64,000 bases of DNA, taken from NCBI RefSeq assembly GCF_003577475.1, contig NZ_QPEP01000016.1, forward strand, positions 1 through 64,000. Direction: 5' to 3'. The DNA is from Salinibius halmophilus (GTDB lineage Bacteria > Pseudomonadota > Gammaproteobacteria > Pseudomonadales > Natronospirillaceae). The notes beneath the pieces were generated by a model. The model saw nothing but the letters and a program-made list of their open reading frames with translations, searched no databases and was not told the DNA's origin. Below are positions 8,794-16,691 of the stretch, in pieces (the stretch's first letter is position 1; each line of letters starts with the position of its first letter). Both the position numbers and the translations under genes were made by a program.

Positions 8794-9099
8794 ATGATCA
8801 TTGAGCAGAGCATTAGGCGAAAACTGAATGAGTCGTTGACGCCAGAATACTTAGAAGTCATTAACGAGAGCCATATGCACAACGTTGCCAAGGGCTCTGA
8901 AACACACTTCAAGGTTGTACTAGTCAGTGATGTGTTTGACGGCATGCGTCCAGTGAAACGCCATCAAAAGATATACAGTATATTGGCTGACGAGCTTGCT
9001 GGTGAGGTGCACGCTCTGGCTTTGCATACTTACTCACCTGTTGAATGGCAGGGCAGTGCTCCAGCCTCACCTGCTTGTCGTGGTGGTGCGGGGCGTTAA
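8794..9099 (+). CDS. bolA: BolA-family protein
   Basis: About 101 residues. The family core LEVINESHMHNVAKGSETHFKVV is clear, including the conserved His residues that help glutaredoxins bind 2Fe-2S clusters, and the FDGM-P-V-KRHQKIY helix follows. BolA proteins act with monothiol glutaredoxins in iron-sulfur handling and can regulate cell shape. An upstream TTG at 8785 is in frame, but AAGGGG would be only 3 bases from it, so the ATG at 8794 is preferred. It overlaps the convergent DTW gene by 4 bp. The C-terminal tail (SAPASPACRGGAGR) is Ser/Ala/Gly-rich and probably disordered. Confidence 0.92.
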   Translation: MIIEQSIRRKLNESLTPEYLEVINESHMHNVAKGSETHFKVVLVSDVFDGMRPVKRHQKIYSILADELAGEVHALALHTYSPVEWQGSAPASPACRGGAGR

Positions 9100-9530
9100 T
9101 CATTTTCTTGCCACTGCTGCAGTCTTTGCAGCAGTGTTTGTCCAGCTTGTTCGTTCCCTTCCTCAATAAGCACATAGGCAGCCGCTTCCGCCGTGCACAG
9201 TCCACGTTGATTGCGCCGTAATCGGTACGTTGATGTATAACCCTCAAGGCTAATGCGTGGCATGCTGTGTAGATAAGCGCTCTGGTTGTAAATTTTTTGC
9301 GCTTCTTGCCAGGTTGCATCAATGATTAAGCAGTGTTCAATATTAGCCTGAGTGCCCCCAGTTGAATCGCCAGGGTAGAGAAGTGCCATATTACCTTGCT
9401 CAATTTGGGCTAATAATGCAGGGTTGGGCACTTTGCGCTGCCAAATGATCGGGATGGCATCGGGGATTAAGCGACCGGTATTGGTCGGCCGCTCTAACTC
9501 GCGCTGGTGAATTAACCGCCAGAATTGCAT
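9096..9530 (-). CDS. DTW-domain protein (tRNA aminocarboxypropyltransferase-like), short form
   Basis: A 144-residue protein with the DTW-family signatures: RPTNTGRLIPDA near residue 15, IIDATWQEAQK (the D-x-T-W motif) near residue 69, and YRLRRNQRGLCTAEAAA near residue 102. E. coli TapT (YfiP, 232 residues), of this family, makes acp3U47 in tRNA from SAM. The N-terminal Cys cluster of TapT is missing, because the protein starts about 70 residues later and the UPF0149 gene ends 5 bp upstream. Catalysis as in TapT is therefore likely but not certain. It is probably co-transcribed with the UPF0149 gene. Confidence 0.75.
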   Translation of the reverse strand: MQFWRLIHQRELERPTNTGRLIPDAIPIIWQRKVPNPALLAQIEQGNMALLYPGDSTGGTQANIEHCLIIDATWQEAQKIYNQSAYLHSMPRISLEGYTSTYRLRRNQRGLCTAEAAAYVLIEEGNEQAGQTLLQRLQQWQEND

Positions 9531-9535
9531 TGATG

Positions 9536-10108
9536 CTAGTGACGCTTTGCTTTGCCACCCTTATTGGTTGGCACATTTAGCAGTAGGTACAAATCGGTGA
9601 GTACGTCAGGAATTTGGGCGCGCAGGTGATGCCAAAGATTGCCATCTTCTTTTAATGCTTGCATGTCAGGTTCGTCGTCAAACAAACCACTGCCTGCTTG
9701 CACCGGCAGCAATAGTTCTGCAACCTCTGCTTCATGCTCTGCAAACCAGTCGTCTTCGCGTACCATTGCCCATTCCATAAAACCACAGCACCACGACATT
9801 TCGTCGTCTACCGTTTCTGTGTCATCAATATCAAAAGGCAGTGCCAGAGCATCTTCACTGAACAGCTCATCTTTGATTTCTTGCAGTAGTTTGGCAGTAA
9901 TGGTTTTTACTTGAGCACCTGGCTGTGCGGCGTTTGGCACTTCATCCATGACAATTTGCCACACAGTTTCAACATCGGGTTGTAAAGGATCCATCGCCGC
10001 TGCTGTTAACATGCCGTGAAAGCTGGCAAAATCAGGCAGCATTTCGTGGGCATCCTCAGCGTCAAAGATTTGTTCGAGTAATAACAGCTCGTCTTCGGTG
10101 GTTGCCAT
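9536..10108 (-). CDS. UPF0149 (YecA/YgfB-like) family protein
   Basis: A 190-residue, strongly acidic protein of the UPF0149 family. The family core FASFHGMLTAAAMDP is near residue 27, DEMSWCCGFMEW near residue 102, and the helical C-terminal part ends in the basic tail NKGGKAKRH. Some members carry a C-terminal SEC-C zinc motif; none is visible here. The relative YgfB affects gene expression in Pseudomonas, but the family's general role is not settled. It is the first gene of a two-gene minus-strand unit with the DTW gene and is divergent from recQ. Confidence 0.8.
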   Translation of the reverse strand: MATTEDELLLLEQIFDAEDAHEMLPDFASFHGMLTAAAMDPLQPDVETVWQIVMDEVPNAAQPGAQVKTITAKLLQEIKDELFSEDALALPFDIDDTETVDDEMSWCCGFMEWAMVREDDWFAEHEAEVAELLLPVQAGSGLFDDEPDMQALKEDGNLWHHLRAQIPDVLTDLYLLLNVPTNKGGKAKRH

Positions 10109-10149
10109 TCGTTGTCTCCAAATAGTTTGGCGCCTAGTTTAGCGGTTTT

Positions 10150-11946
10150 ATGAATTACATGCAGTCAGCTTTACACATCTTAGAGCACGTTTTTGGCTTT
10201 TCTCAGTTTCGCCCTGGTCAGCAAGCAGTCGTTGATGCGGTGATGGCCGGAGAAAACGCCCTAGTAGTAATGCCAACTGGCGGGGGTAAATCACTATGCT
10301 ATCAAGTGCCTGCCCTGGCGATGCCGGGTATGGGCGTGGTGATTTCACCCTTGATTGCCCTAATGGACGATCAGGTTCGTGGTTTGCGAGAAGCTGGTGT
10401 ACGTGCTGGCGCGCTGCATTCTGGCTTAGACTTTCAGCAAGCGCAAGCAATGCGCAATGCTTGTGAGGTAGGCGCTTTAGATGTGCTATACGTGTCACCT
10501 GAGCGGTTACTCAATCAAGCGTTTACCGATTGGTTACTTGGCCTGAAGTTGTCTGTTGTTGCCATCGATGAGGCGCATTGTGTATCACAATGGGGGCATG
10601 ATTTTCGGGCCGATTATTTACGCCTAAATGAGTTCGTTCAGCGCTTGCAAAGTACACCGGTGATGGCGCTTACCGCCACGGCGGATGCGCGTACTCGCGA
10701 AGATATTGTGCAGTTACTTGGTATTGCGGATGCCAAGCGTTTTATTACTGGTTTTGACCGGCCAAATATTCAGTACCGCGTGGTACCCAAACAAAAAACG
10801 CGCGAACAGTTAGTCAAATTTATTCGCCAAGAGTTTGTTGAGCAATGCGGGATTGTTTATTGCCGTTCACGGCGCGCTACAGAGGAGCTGGCTGAATACC
10901 TACAGAGTAAAGGAATCGAAGCACTTGCCTATCACGCTGGTTTGCCACAAGAAGACCGACTTAAACGCCAGCGCCAGTTCACTCGCTCGGAAAGCATGGT
11001 GATGGTGGCGACCATCGCTTTTGGCATGGGCGTCGATAAGCCAGATGTACGCTTTGTTGTGCATGTGGATATGCCGTTTTCGGTTGAGGCTTATTACCAA
11101 GAAACAGGCCGCGCTGGGCGTGATGGTGCGCCAGCCACTGCGTTGTTGTTTTATGGTGGTCATGACCTTGTGCGAGCAATGCAAATGATCAGCGAAAAAG
11201 ATGCGCCCGAGGCGGTCATTAGGGCTGATCAGGCGCGGGTACTAAAGTTGGCGGGTATTTGTGAGCTAGTGAGTTGTCGTCGGCAAGCATTATTAAGTTG
11301 CTTTGGTGAGCAGTCGAGCGCTTGTGGTAACTGTGATAATTGCTTAACCCCTGCCCAAAGCGTTGATGCAACGGAGTCGGCCCAACGTGCATTGTCGCTC
11401 GTTTACCGCACACAGCAGAGCTATGGTGTGGGCTATTTGGTTGAACTGCTATTGGGTAAAAATGATGAACTGGCGCGCCAGCGTGGCCATAGAGATCTGC
11501 CTATTTACGGCACCGGCAAAGCGCTCAATGAAAAACAATGGCGCAGTTTATATCGCCAGCTCATTGCTGCTGGTTACCTCGCAGTGGCGCCACATGGATC
11601 TTTGCATTTAAATGAAACGGCGCGTGACATCTTGCGTGGCGACACGCGCTTTCACTTGCGCCTCGAGACTCAGTCAGCCAAGCAAAGTAGTCGGCGGGCA
11701 CAAATGGCACCCCATACAAGCGAGCGATTTGAAGTGCTGCGCAAGCTGCGCAAAGAGTTGGCCGACGAATATGATATCGCTAGTTACATGGTGTTTAATG
11801 ACGCTACGCTTATAGAAATGGCTGAACGGTTACCGACTACCTATGGCCAAATGCTGGCAATTAATGGTGTAGGTGATAAAAAGATGGATAAGTACGGTCA
11901 GCAGTTCCTGGCCTGCTTGCGAAACTTAGAAGCGGCAGCAAGTTAG
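10150..11946 (+). CDS. recQ: ATP-dependent DNA helicase RecQ
   Basis: A 598-residue 3'-5' helicase for recombination and fork repair. Walker A PTGGGKS is at 42-48 and the DEAH box at 140-143. The helicase motif VI region QETGRAGRDG is near residue 316. A four-Cys zinc site (CELVSCRR, CGNCDNC) sits near residues 370-395, followed by the winged-helix RQC domain and a C-terminal HRDC domain from about residue 520. Length and domain order match E. coli RecQ (609). The ATG at 10150 and the one at 10159 are both possible; no clear ribosome site is seen. Confidence 0.97.
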   Translation: MNYMQSALHILEHVFGFSQFRPGQQAVVDAVMAGENALVVMPTGGGKSLCYQVPALAMPGMGVVISPLIALMDDQVRGLREAGVRAGALHSGLDFQQAQAMRNACEVGALDVLYVSPERLLNQAFTDWLLGLKLSVVAIDEAHCVSQWGHDFRADYLRLNEFVQRLQSTPVMALTATADARTREDIVQLLGIADAKRFITGFDRPNIQYRVVPKQKTREQLVKFIRQEFVEQCGIVYCRSRRATEELAEYLQSKGIEALAYHAGLPQEDRLKRQRQFTRSESMVMVATIAFGMGVDKPDVRFVVHVDMPFSVEAYYQETGRAGRDGAPATALLFYGGHDLVRAMQMISEKDAPEAVIRADQARVLKLAGICELVSCRRQALLSCFGEQSSACGNCDNCLTPAQSVDATESAQRALSLVYRTQQSYGVGYLVELLLGKNDELARQRGHRDLPIYGTGKALNEKQWRSLYRQLIAAGYLAVAPHGSLHLNETARDILRGDTRFHLRLETQSAKQSSRRAQMAPHTSERFEVLRKLRKELADEYDIASYMVFNDATLIEMAERLPTTYGQMLAINGVGDKKMDKYGQQFLACLRNLEAAAS

Positions 11947-11990
11947 TGCGTTGATTTTTGTGTACATGCCGTTACAATGCAAAGCCTTCT

Positions 11991-12066
11991 CTCCCTATAG
12001 CTCAACAGGATAGAGCAGCCGCCTCCTAAGCGGCCGATCGGGGTTCGAGTCCCTGTGGGGAGGCCA
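11991..12066 (+). tRNA. tRNA-Arg (CCT anticodon)
   Basis: A full cloverleaf is visible. The 7-bp acceptor stem pairs 11991-11997 with 12056-12062. The D stem is GCTC/GAGC, and the anticodon stem GCCGC/GCGGC holds the loop CTCCTAA with anticodon CCT at 12025-12027. The T loop is TTCGAGT. Discriminator G12063 is followed by an encoded CCA (12064-12066). It reads AGG codons. The lipoprotein gene begins 13 bp downstream, so the two may share a transcript. Confidence 0.95.
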
Positions 12067-12079
12067 ATCGAGATAATTT

Positions 12080-12403
12080 ATGCGAAAGTTGATTATCTGC
12101 TTCTCTTGCCTTCTGGCTGGTTGTGCTTCTACTAGCAACCCAGAAGGTTATCAAAGTCCGTTTATCAGTGATGGCTGCTCTCGCTGGCCAGATGCCGACT
12201 GGTATGACTGCTGTGTTACGCATGACATTGCCTATTGGCGTGGTGGCTCTGAAGCACAGCGCTTGGCAGCTGACGAAGCCCTAATGCAGTGTGTTAGTGA
12301 CAAAGGTTACCCGAATATCGCTGAGCTGATGTTTATGGGGGTGCGAGTCGGTGGCGTGCCATATTTGCAGACGCCGTATCGTTGGGGTTATGGCAATCAA
12401 TAG
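12080..12403 (+). CDS. Small lipoprotein with phospholipase A2-like motif
   Basis: A 107-residue lipoprotein precursor. The signal peptide ends in lipobox LAGC (Cys15). The mature part has DGCSRWPD near residue 31 and WYDCCVTHDIAYW at 41-53. The C-C-x-x-H-D core is the catalytic signature of the phospholipase A2 fold (His48, Asp49), and further Cys at 33 and 71 could form disulfides. The protein is much shorter than typical secreted PLA2, and the calcium loop is not obvious, so enzyme activity is unproven. Similar small PLA2-like lipoproteins occur in other proteobacteria without known function. It starts 13 bp after the tRNA. Confidence 0.65.
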   Translation: MRKLIICFSCLLAGCASTSNPEGYQSPFISDGCSRWPDADWYDCCVTHDIAYWRGGSEAQRLAADEALMQCVSDKGYPNIAELMFMGVRVGGVPYLQTPYRWGYGNQ

Positions 12404-12529
12404 GCCAAGAATTCTAGATTATGTTTTAACAGTCTGATCAAAAAAACGTCAATAAATTGTTTAAGCGCAAGACAATCAACATATTTAGGTGTTAGGGTGT
12501 AGATATTGTCTATAGTTAGAGGTTATGCC

Positions 12530-12913
12530 GTGACACATCCAGAGATTGTACAGGTGACAGTCTATGGTGAAATGCGCGAAGGAATGCCAGAACATGCATC
12601 ATTGTCGGGGGTAAAACGCCTTGGTAAAGGTCGTATCGCCGGATTTCAATTGTTCGCCATCAAGGGACAAGCCATAGCAATACCAGTGAAGGGTAGCACC
12701 ATTGTTGCTGAAGTTTGGCAAGTGCCAAAAGCGACCTTTGCCGATATGGTAGAGGCCAGTCAGTGGTTGAATGATACGGCCGAGGTGCCAACGCCTTGGG
12801 GGATGGCGTTAATCCCTATTGGCAGAGTAAATGGCCAGGCCGTGCCGATTACCACGGGAGATTGGCGAGACTTCCAGCCATCTGAAGCGCTAAAAACTGG
12901 TACGCATAGTTAG
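12530..12913 (+). CDS. Gamma-glutamylcyclotransferase-like (AIG2/GGCT) family protein
   Basis: About 127 residues from the GTG at 12530, which has AGAGG 7 bases upstream; an in-frame TTG at 12506 would add 8 residues. The pattern VTVYGEMREGMPEHASL, then LGKGRIAGFQLFAI and a GST-IVAEVW strand, matches the GGCT-like fold (V-Y-G-x-x-R-x-G, then G-x-x-x-G-x-L). Family members release 5-oxoproline from gamma-glutamyl amines or peptides. The usual catalytic Glu after the EVW strand is not plain, and the YGT loop reads YGE, so function is uncertain. Confidence 0.6.
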   Translation: MTHPEIVQVTVYGEMREGMPEHASLSGVKRLGKGRIAGFQLFAIKGQAIAIPVKGSTIVAEVWQVPKATFADMVEASQWLNDTAEVPTPWGMALIPIGRVNGQAVPITTGDWRDFQPSEALKTGTHS

Positions 12914-12966
12914 TATTTAAGCCAAAGCACAGGTTCCTTCGTAAGCACGTAAAAATAAGGAGCTTT

Positions 12967-14370
12967 ATGCGTACTTCTATTGTCGTTTTTTGGCGCGATC
13001 TTCGTTTAACCGATCATCCTGCGTTAGCGGACGCGGTTCGGGCGGGCGCTGTTATCCCTGTCTTTTTAACCAATCATCTAGATGACCTTGGTAGTGCCCG
13101 CAAAGCTTGGTTGCAAGTGTCGCTAGCTCGGCTCAAACGTGACCTTGCGTCACTTGGCAGTGACTTGCTATTAGTTAATAGTCCTGCCAGTTCGCTGGCA
13201 TCTGTTGCACAAGCATTAGACCTAGGTATTTATTTCACCGATACAGTCGACCGATTTGGGCAAGCCGTCGCCGATTCTCTTTCCGTTGCAAATTTATACC
13301 GTTACCCTGCTAACTTGCTATTTGATACACAGCTAACCAATAAGCAGGGGGGGCACTTCAAAGTATTTACCCCATTTTGGAAGGCGGCATTGGCTAAGCA
13401 ACCCATACTTGAGCCAACGCCTGCACCAATAAAGCTGCAAGACAATCCCTCTGTTCGTGCTGCCTTGCAAGCGCGGTTAGAGTGTTGTGACGAGTTGCCG
13501 CAGTGGCGCCCAAAGCTGGGGTGGGATGCAGGGTTTTATGAAGTGTTTGAGCCAGGTGAGATTGGCGCGCAAGAGCGGCTCGCCCGCTTTATCGAGGCGC
13601 CTATTAGTCGTTATGGCGAGCATCGTGATGTACCGGCGCAGGACGCAACCAGTGGTTTATCGCCACATCTTGCCTTTGGTGAAATTAGTGTGCGAACCAT
13701 AGTTCACCGTATGCTTGCGTTGGGGCATGCCTGGCATTTTGACAATGTTTGGCTGCGCGAGCTTGGCTGGCGAGAATTTAGTCACTATCAGTTAGCGCTT
13801 AATCCTTATTTAGACAGCGAGCCTCTGCAAGCAAAGTTCACTGCTTTCCCATGGCAGCCTAACGAGCAATGGTTGCTAGCTTGGCAGCAGGGGCAAACCG
13901 GTATTCCTATTGTTGATGCCGGTATGCGCCAGCTTTGGCACACCGGGTGGATGCACAACCGAGTACGCATGATTGTCGGCTCGCTGCTGGTGAAAAATAT
14001 GCTACAACCCTGGCAGCAGGGTCGGGCATGGTTCGATGATACCTTGCTAGATAGTGCACCGGCACCGAATTGGGCCAGTTGGCAGTGGGTGGCTGGCTGT
14101 GGTGCGGATGCGGCGCCTTACTTTCGAGTTTTTAACCCTGCCACGCAAGCCGAGCGATTTGATCCGGATGCGAGTTATATTAAAACTTGGTGTCCTGAAC
14201 TCGCTAACTTACCAGCGAAGTTGGCCATTCAACCATGGTTGGGTGGGTTTTCGCAGTTGCGACAAGCGGGGGTGGTATTGGATAAACAGTATCCAAAGCC
14301 CTTGGTGGATCTAAAAGAGAGCCGCAAGCAGGCGCTCGCGGCATTCAGCCAAATTAAAGCTGCTGACTAA
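12967..14370 (+). CDS. phrB: Deoxyribodipyrimidine photo-lyase
   Basis: A 467-residue class I CPD photolyase that repairs UV dimers with light using FADH-. The N-terminal alpha/beta antenna domain starts IVVFWRDLRLTDHPAL. The FAD-binding helical domain has LRELGWREFSHY near residue 265, GQTGIPIVDAGMRQL near 313 and WMHNRVRM near 334. WQWVAGCGADAAPYFRVFNP near residue 375 closes the flavin site. Length matches E. coli PhrB (472). AAGGAG lies upstream of the ATG. It overlaps the convergent marC by 17 bp at its 3' end. Confidence 0.95.
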   Translation: MRTSIVVFWRDLRLTDHPALADAVRAGAVIPVFLTNHLDDLGSARKAWLQVSLARLKRDLASLGSDLLLVNSPASSLASVAQALDLGIYFTDTVDRFGQAVADSLSVANLYRYPANLLFDTQLTNKQGGHFKVFTPFWKAALAKQPILEPTPAPIKLQDNPSVRAALQARLECCDELPQWRPKLGWDAGFYEVFEPGEIGAQERLARFIEAPISRYGEHRDVPAQDATSGLSPHLAFGEISVRTIVHRMLALGHAWHFDNVWLRELGWREFSHYQLALNPYLDSEPLQAKFTAFPWQPNEQWLLAWQQGQTGIPIVDAGMRQLWHTGWMHNRVRMIVGSLLVKNMLQPWQQGRAWFDDTLLDSAPAPNWASWQWVAGCGADAAPYFRVFNPATQAERFDPDASYIKTWCPELANLPAKLAIQPWLGGFSQLRQAGVVLDKQYPKPLVDLKESRKQALAAFSQIKAAD

Positions 14371-14995
14371 TGGCAACAATTTTTGGGCCTAGGCCGGTAA
14401 AGAAAAATTCAGTTGCCAGCATCATAACAATCAGGCCCATTAACCTTAGCAATGCTTGCGTGCCAGACTCGCCAACCACTTTAATTAAGCGCTCGCCGGT
14501 AATAAATATCACCGTTGTTAGTACAAGGATGGCGATAACAACAGCTGTTAGTGCTGCCATGTCGGTGAAGCCTTGTGCTTCTTCAAAGGCAATCATGGTA
14601 ACGGCGATGGCGCCCGGACCACCTACAATGGGCACACCCAGTGGTGCAATAGCAACATCATTACCGTCTTGCTCGGCGATTTCGCCGTTGTCGGCTTGCC
14701 GTTTCGGCGCGTTGAACTTGCCTTTTAGCATGTCAAAGCCAATAAGGAAGAAAATAATGCCGCCGACAATGCGCAAGCTATCGAGCGATAGCCCAAAGAA
14801 GTCGAATAGTTTATCGCCGGTATAGGCAAAAAAGAGTAGGGCAATGCCAGCAAAAACACAGGCTTTTATCGCAATGCTTCGAGTTTCTTGGGCATTGTAG
14901 CCATGCGTTAGCGCAGAAAATACAGGAATTGAGGCAATTGGGTTGATCATGGCAAACAGGGCCGTGAACAACAGCAGCAATTGATTAAAATCCAT
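14354..14995 (-). CDS. marC: MarC-family integral membrane protein
   Basis: A 213-residue six-helix membrane protein of the MarC/UPF0056 family. Recognisable segments are MDFNQLLLLFTALFAMINP with its Asn-Pro, FFLIGFDMLKG, PLGVPIVGGPGAIAV, and the closing LLRLMGLIVMMLATEFFFTG. The ATG at 14995 has GGAG 6 bases upstream; an upstream in-frame GTG at 15007 lies inside that site. The family was once linked to multiple antibiotic resistance but has no proven function. A 7-bp hairpin overlaps its ribosome site (separate entry). Confidence 0.9.
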   Translation of the reverse strand: MDFNQLLLLFTALFAMINPIASIPVFSALTHGYNAQETRSIAIKACVFAGIALLFFAYTGDKLFDFFGLSLDSLRIVGGIIFFLIGFDMLKGKFNAPKRQADNGEIAEQDGNDVAIAPLGVPIVGGPGAIAVTMIAFEEAQGFTDMAALTAVVIAILVLTTVIFITGERLIKVVGESGTQALLRLMGLIVMMLATEFFFTGLGPKIVAISQQL

Positions 14996-15001
14996 AATGG
15001 G

Positions 15002-15026
15002 CTCCACCTTGGTTTGGGCGGTGGAG
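15002..15026 (-). promoter_or_regulatory. Hairpin covering the marC ribosome-binding site
   Basis: CTCCACC (15002-15008) and GGTGGAG (15020-15026) form a perfect 7-bp stem. On the marC transcript the 3' arm contains the GGAG that sits 6 bases before the marC ATG. Folding would hide the ribosome site, which suggests translational control. That is inferred from sequence alone. Confidence 0.45.
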
Positions 15027-15111
15027 TTTCCCGTATTCGCTTGTGTAATGGAAGGTTGGCAAACAAAAAAGAACTGTAAGGGATGGTGAACGAGTCTGCT
15101 AGGAGAGACAC

Positions 15112-15134
15112 ATGCGCCCTGTGGGGGCGCATGC
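15112..15134. terminator. 9-bp GC-rich hairpin between pepA and marC
   Basis: CATGCGCCC (15112-15120) pairs with GGGCGCATG (15126-15134) around a 5-base loop, 30 bp after the pepA stop. No long U tract follows on the minus strand, so termination is plausible but not certain. Confidence 0.45.
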
Positions 15135-15163
15135 GGTAGTGCAAGTCTAGATAGGCTTAGAGA

Positions 15164-16609
15164 TTACTTGCTGCTGTCGCTTAGTAGGAAGTCAACTAGC
15201 GCTGCAACTGGGCGGCCAGAACCACCTTTTGGTGTGCTTTGCCAGGCTGTACCGGCAATGTCTAAGTGTGCCCAGCGCTGGCCGTCAGTGAAACGAGCTA
15301 AGAAGCAAGCTGCTGTGGTTGCGCCCGCCAAACGACCACCAATGTTTTGCATGTCGGCGAATGGTGAGTCGATCAGTTCTTGATATTCTTTTTCTAATGG
15401 TAAGCGCCAGAAGCGATCATTGGTTGTTTTACCTGATGCAATAATGGCCTCTGCAAGTTCGTCATTTTCTGTCATCAAGCCAGAGTTTACGTTGCCAAGC
15501 GCCATCATGCAGGCACCAGTGAGCGTAGCAATGTCGAGGATAGTGTTTGGCTTATACTCGTTAATGGCCCAAGTTAAGGCATCACACAGTACTAAACGGC
15601 CTTCGGCGTCAGTATTAAGGATTTCGATGGTTTTACCCGACAGTGAAGTTACCACATCGCCTGGTTTGCTTGCATTGCCTGCTGGCATGTTTTCAGCGGC
15701 GGCCACAACACCAATTACATTGACGTTTGGCTTTAGTAAAGCCACTGCTTGCATTAGACCAAATACAGAAGCCGCACCACCCATGTCATACTTCATCTCA
15801 TCCATACCTTGGCCAGGTTTGATGCTGATGCCACCTGAATCGAATGTGATGCCTTTGCCGACAAATACATAAGGTGCATCACCGTCGTTGCCACCAAGGT
15901 ATTCCATGGCGATTAACTTGCCAGGTTCCGTTGATCCTTTTGAAACTGATATAAATGCAGCAGCGCCCATTGTTTCGAGTTCTTTTTCATCAATCACTTT
16001 AGTATTGATATGGCTGAACTCACTGGCGAGTGCCTCGGCTTGATTAGCCAAGTAACTAGGTGTGGCGATATTGCCCGGTAGGTCACCTAATCGACGTGTT
16101 AGGTTAATGCCCTGAGCGATGGCTGCACCTTTAGCAACGCTTGCCTCGTCACCAATGATTGCCAGTGATTCAATATGCGCTGGTTTGGCGTCGGTCTTGG
16201 TTTCGGTATAGCGGTAAGTAGCTTTGGCGAACTCGGTGGCAGCACGTTCTGCTAGCTGGGCTGCAGACTTGTTTTCAATGGTGAGTGTATCAATCACTGC
16301 GGTGGCGGTTTTAGCTTCTACTGCCTCTAGTGCAGAGGCTGCCGCGGCAATGGCTTTATCAAACGCGCCTAGATCTCGTTTAGCATCCTCGCCAGCACCA
16401 ACAACAATTAACGTGTGCTCACCGCTAACCAGTGTTGCGCTTTTACCTAGTTTGCTGCTGACTTGTTTGCGTTCAACGGCTGCTTTTAGCATTGTGCTCA
16501 GTTCAGCCGGTAAAGATTGATTGCCTTGGGACAAGCCTTGCTCTGCAATAAAAGTAACAATAACTGAATGATCGATTGATGAGCTGTTGCTTAGCGCGGT
16601 AATTTCCAT
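15164..16609 (-). CDS. pepA: Leucyl aminopeptidase PepA (M17)
   Basis: A 481-residue cytosolic M17 metallo-aminopeptidase that removes N-terminal residues from peptides; the E. coli protein also binds DNA in Xer recombination. The metal and catalytic motifs are clear: VGKGITFDSGGISIKP, MKYDMGGAASV, and the M17 signature NTDAEGRLVLCDAL. The ATG at 16609 is preferred because GGAGAA lies 6 bases upstream; an upstream in-frame ATG at 16642 would add 11 residues unlike the family. The divergent pairing with lptF/lptG is the usual gammaproteobacterial arrangement. Confidence 0.95.
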   Translation of the reverse strand: MEITALSNSSSIDHSVIVTFIAEQGLSQGNQSLPAELSTMLKAAVERKQVSSKLGKSATLVSGEHTLIVVGAGEDAKRDLGAFDKAIAAAASALEAVEAKTATAVIDTLTIENKSAAQLAERAATEFAKATYRYTETKTDAKPAHIESLAIIGDEASVAKGAAIAQGINLTRRLGDLPGNIATPSYLANQAEALASEFSHINTKVIDEKELETMGAAAFISVSKGSTEPGKLIAMEYLGGNDGDAPYVFVGKGITFDSGGISIKPGQGMDEMKYDMGGAASVFGLMQAVALLKPNVNVIGVVAAAENMPAGNASKPGDVVTSLSGKTIEILNTDAEGRLVLCDALTWAINEYKPNTILDIATLTGACMMALGNVNSGLMTENDELAEAIIASGKTTNDRFWRLPLEKEYQELIDSPFADMQNIGGRLAGATTAACFLARFTDGQRWAHLDIAGTAWQSTPKGGSGRPVAALVDFLLSDSSK

Positions 16610-16691
16610 GCTTTCTCCAATGTTTGGTTGGTCTTGAGACATCTCTCGGGTATCTTACGTGCTCGCACGCAATTCTGCGAGGAAGTGGCCT

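Noticed and set aside
11991-12403. tRNA-Arg as an integration site for a genomic island
   Set aside because: The downstream genes (photolyase, marC, pepA) are ordinary chromosomal genes, and no integrase or repeat of the tRNA 3' end was noticed.
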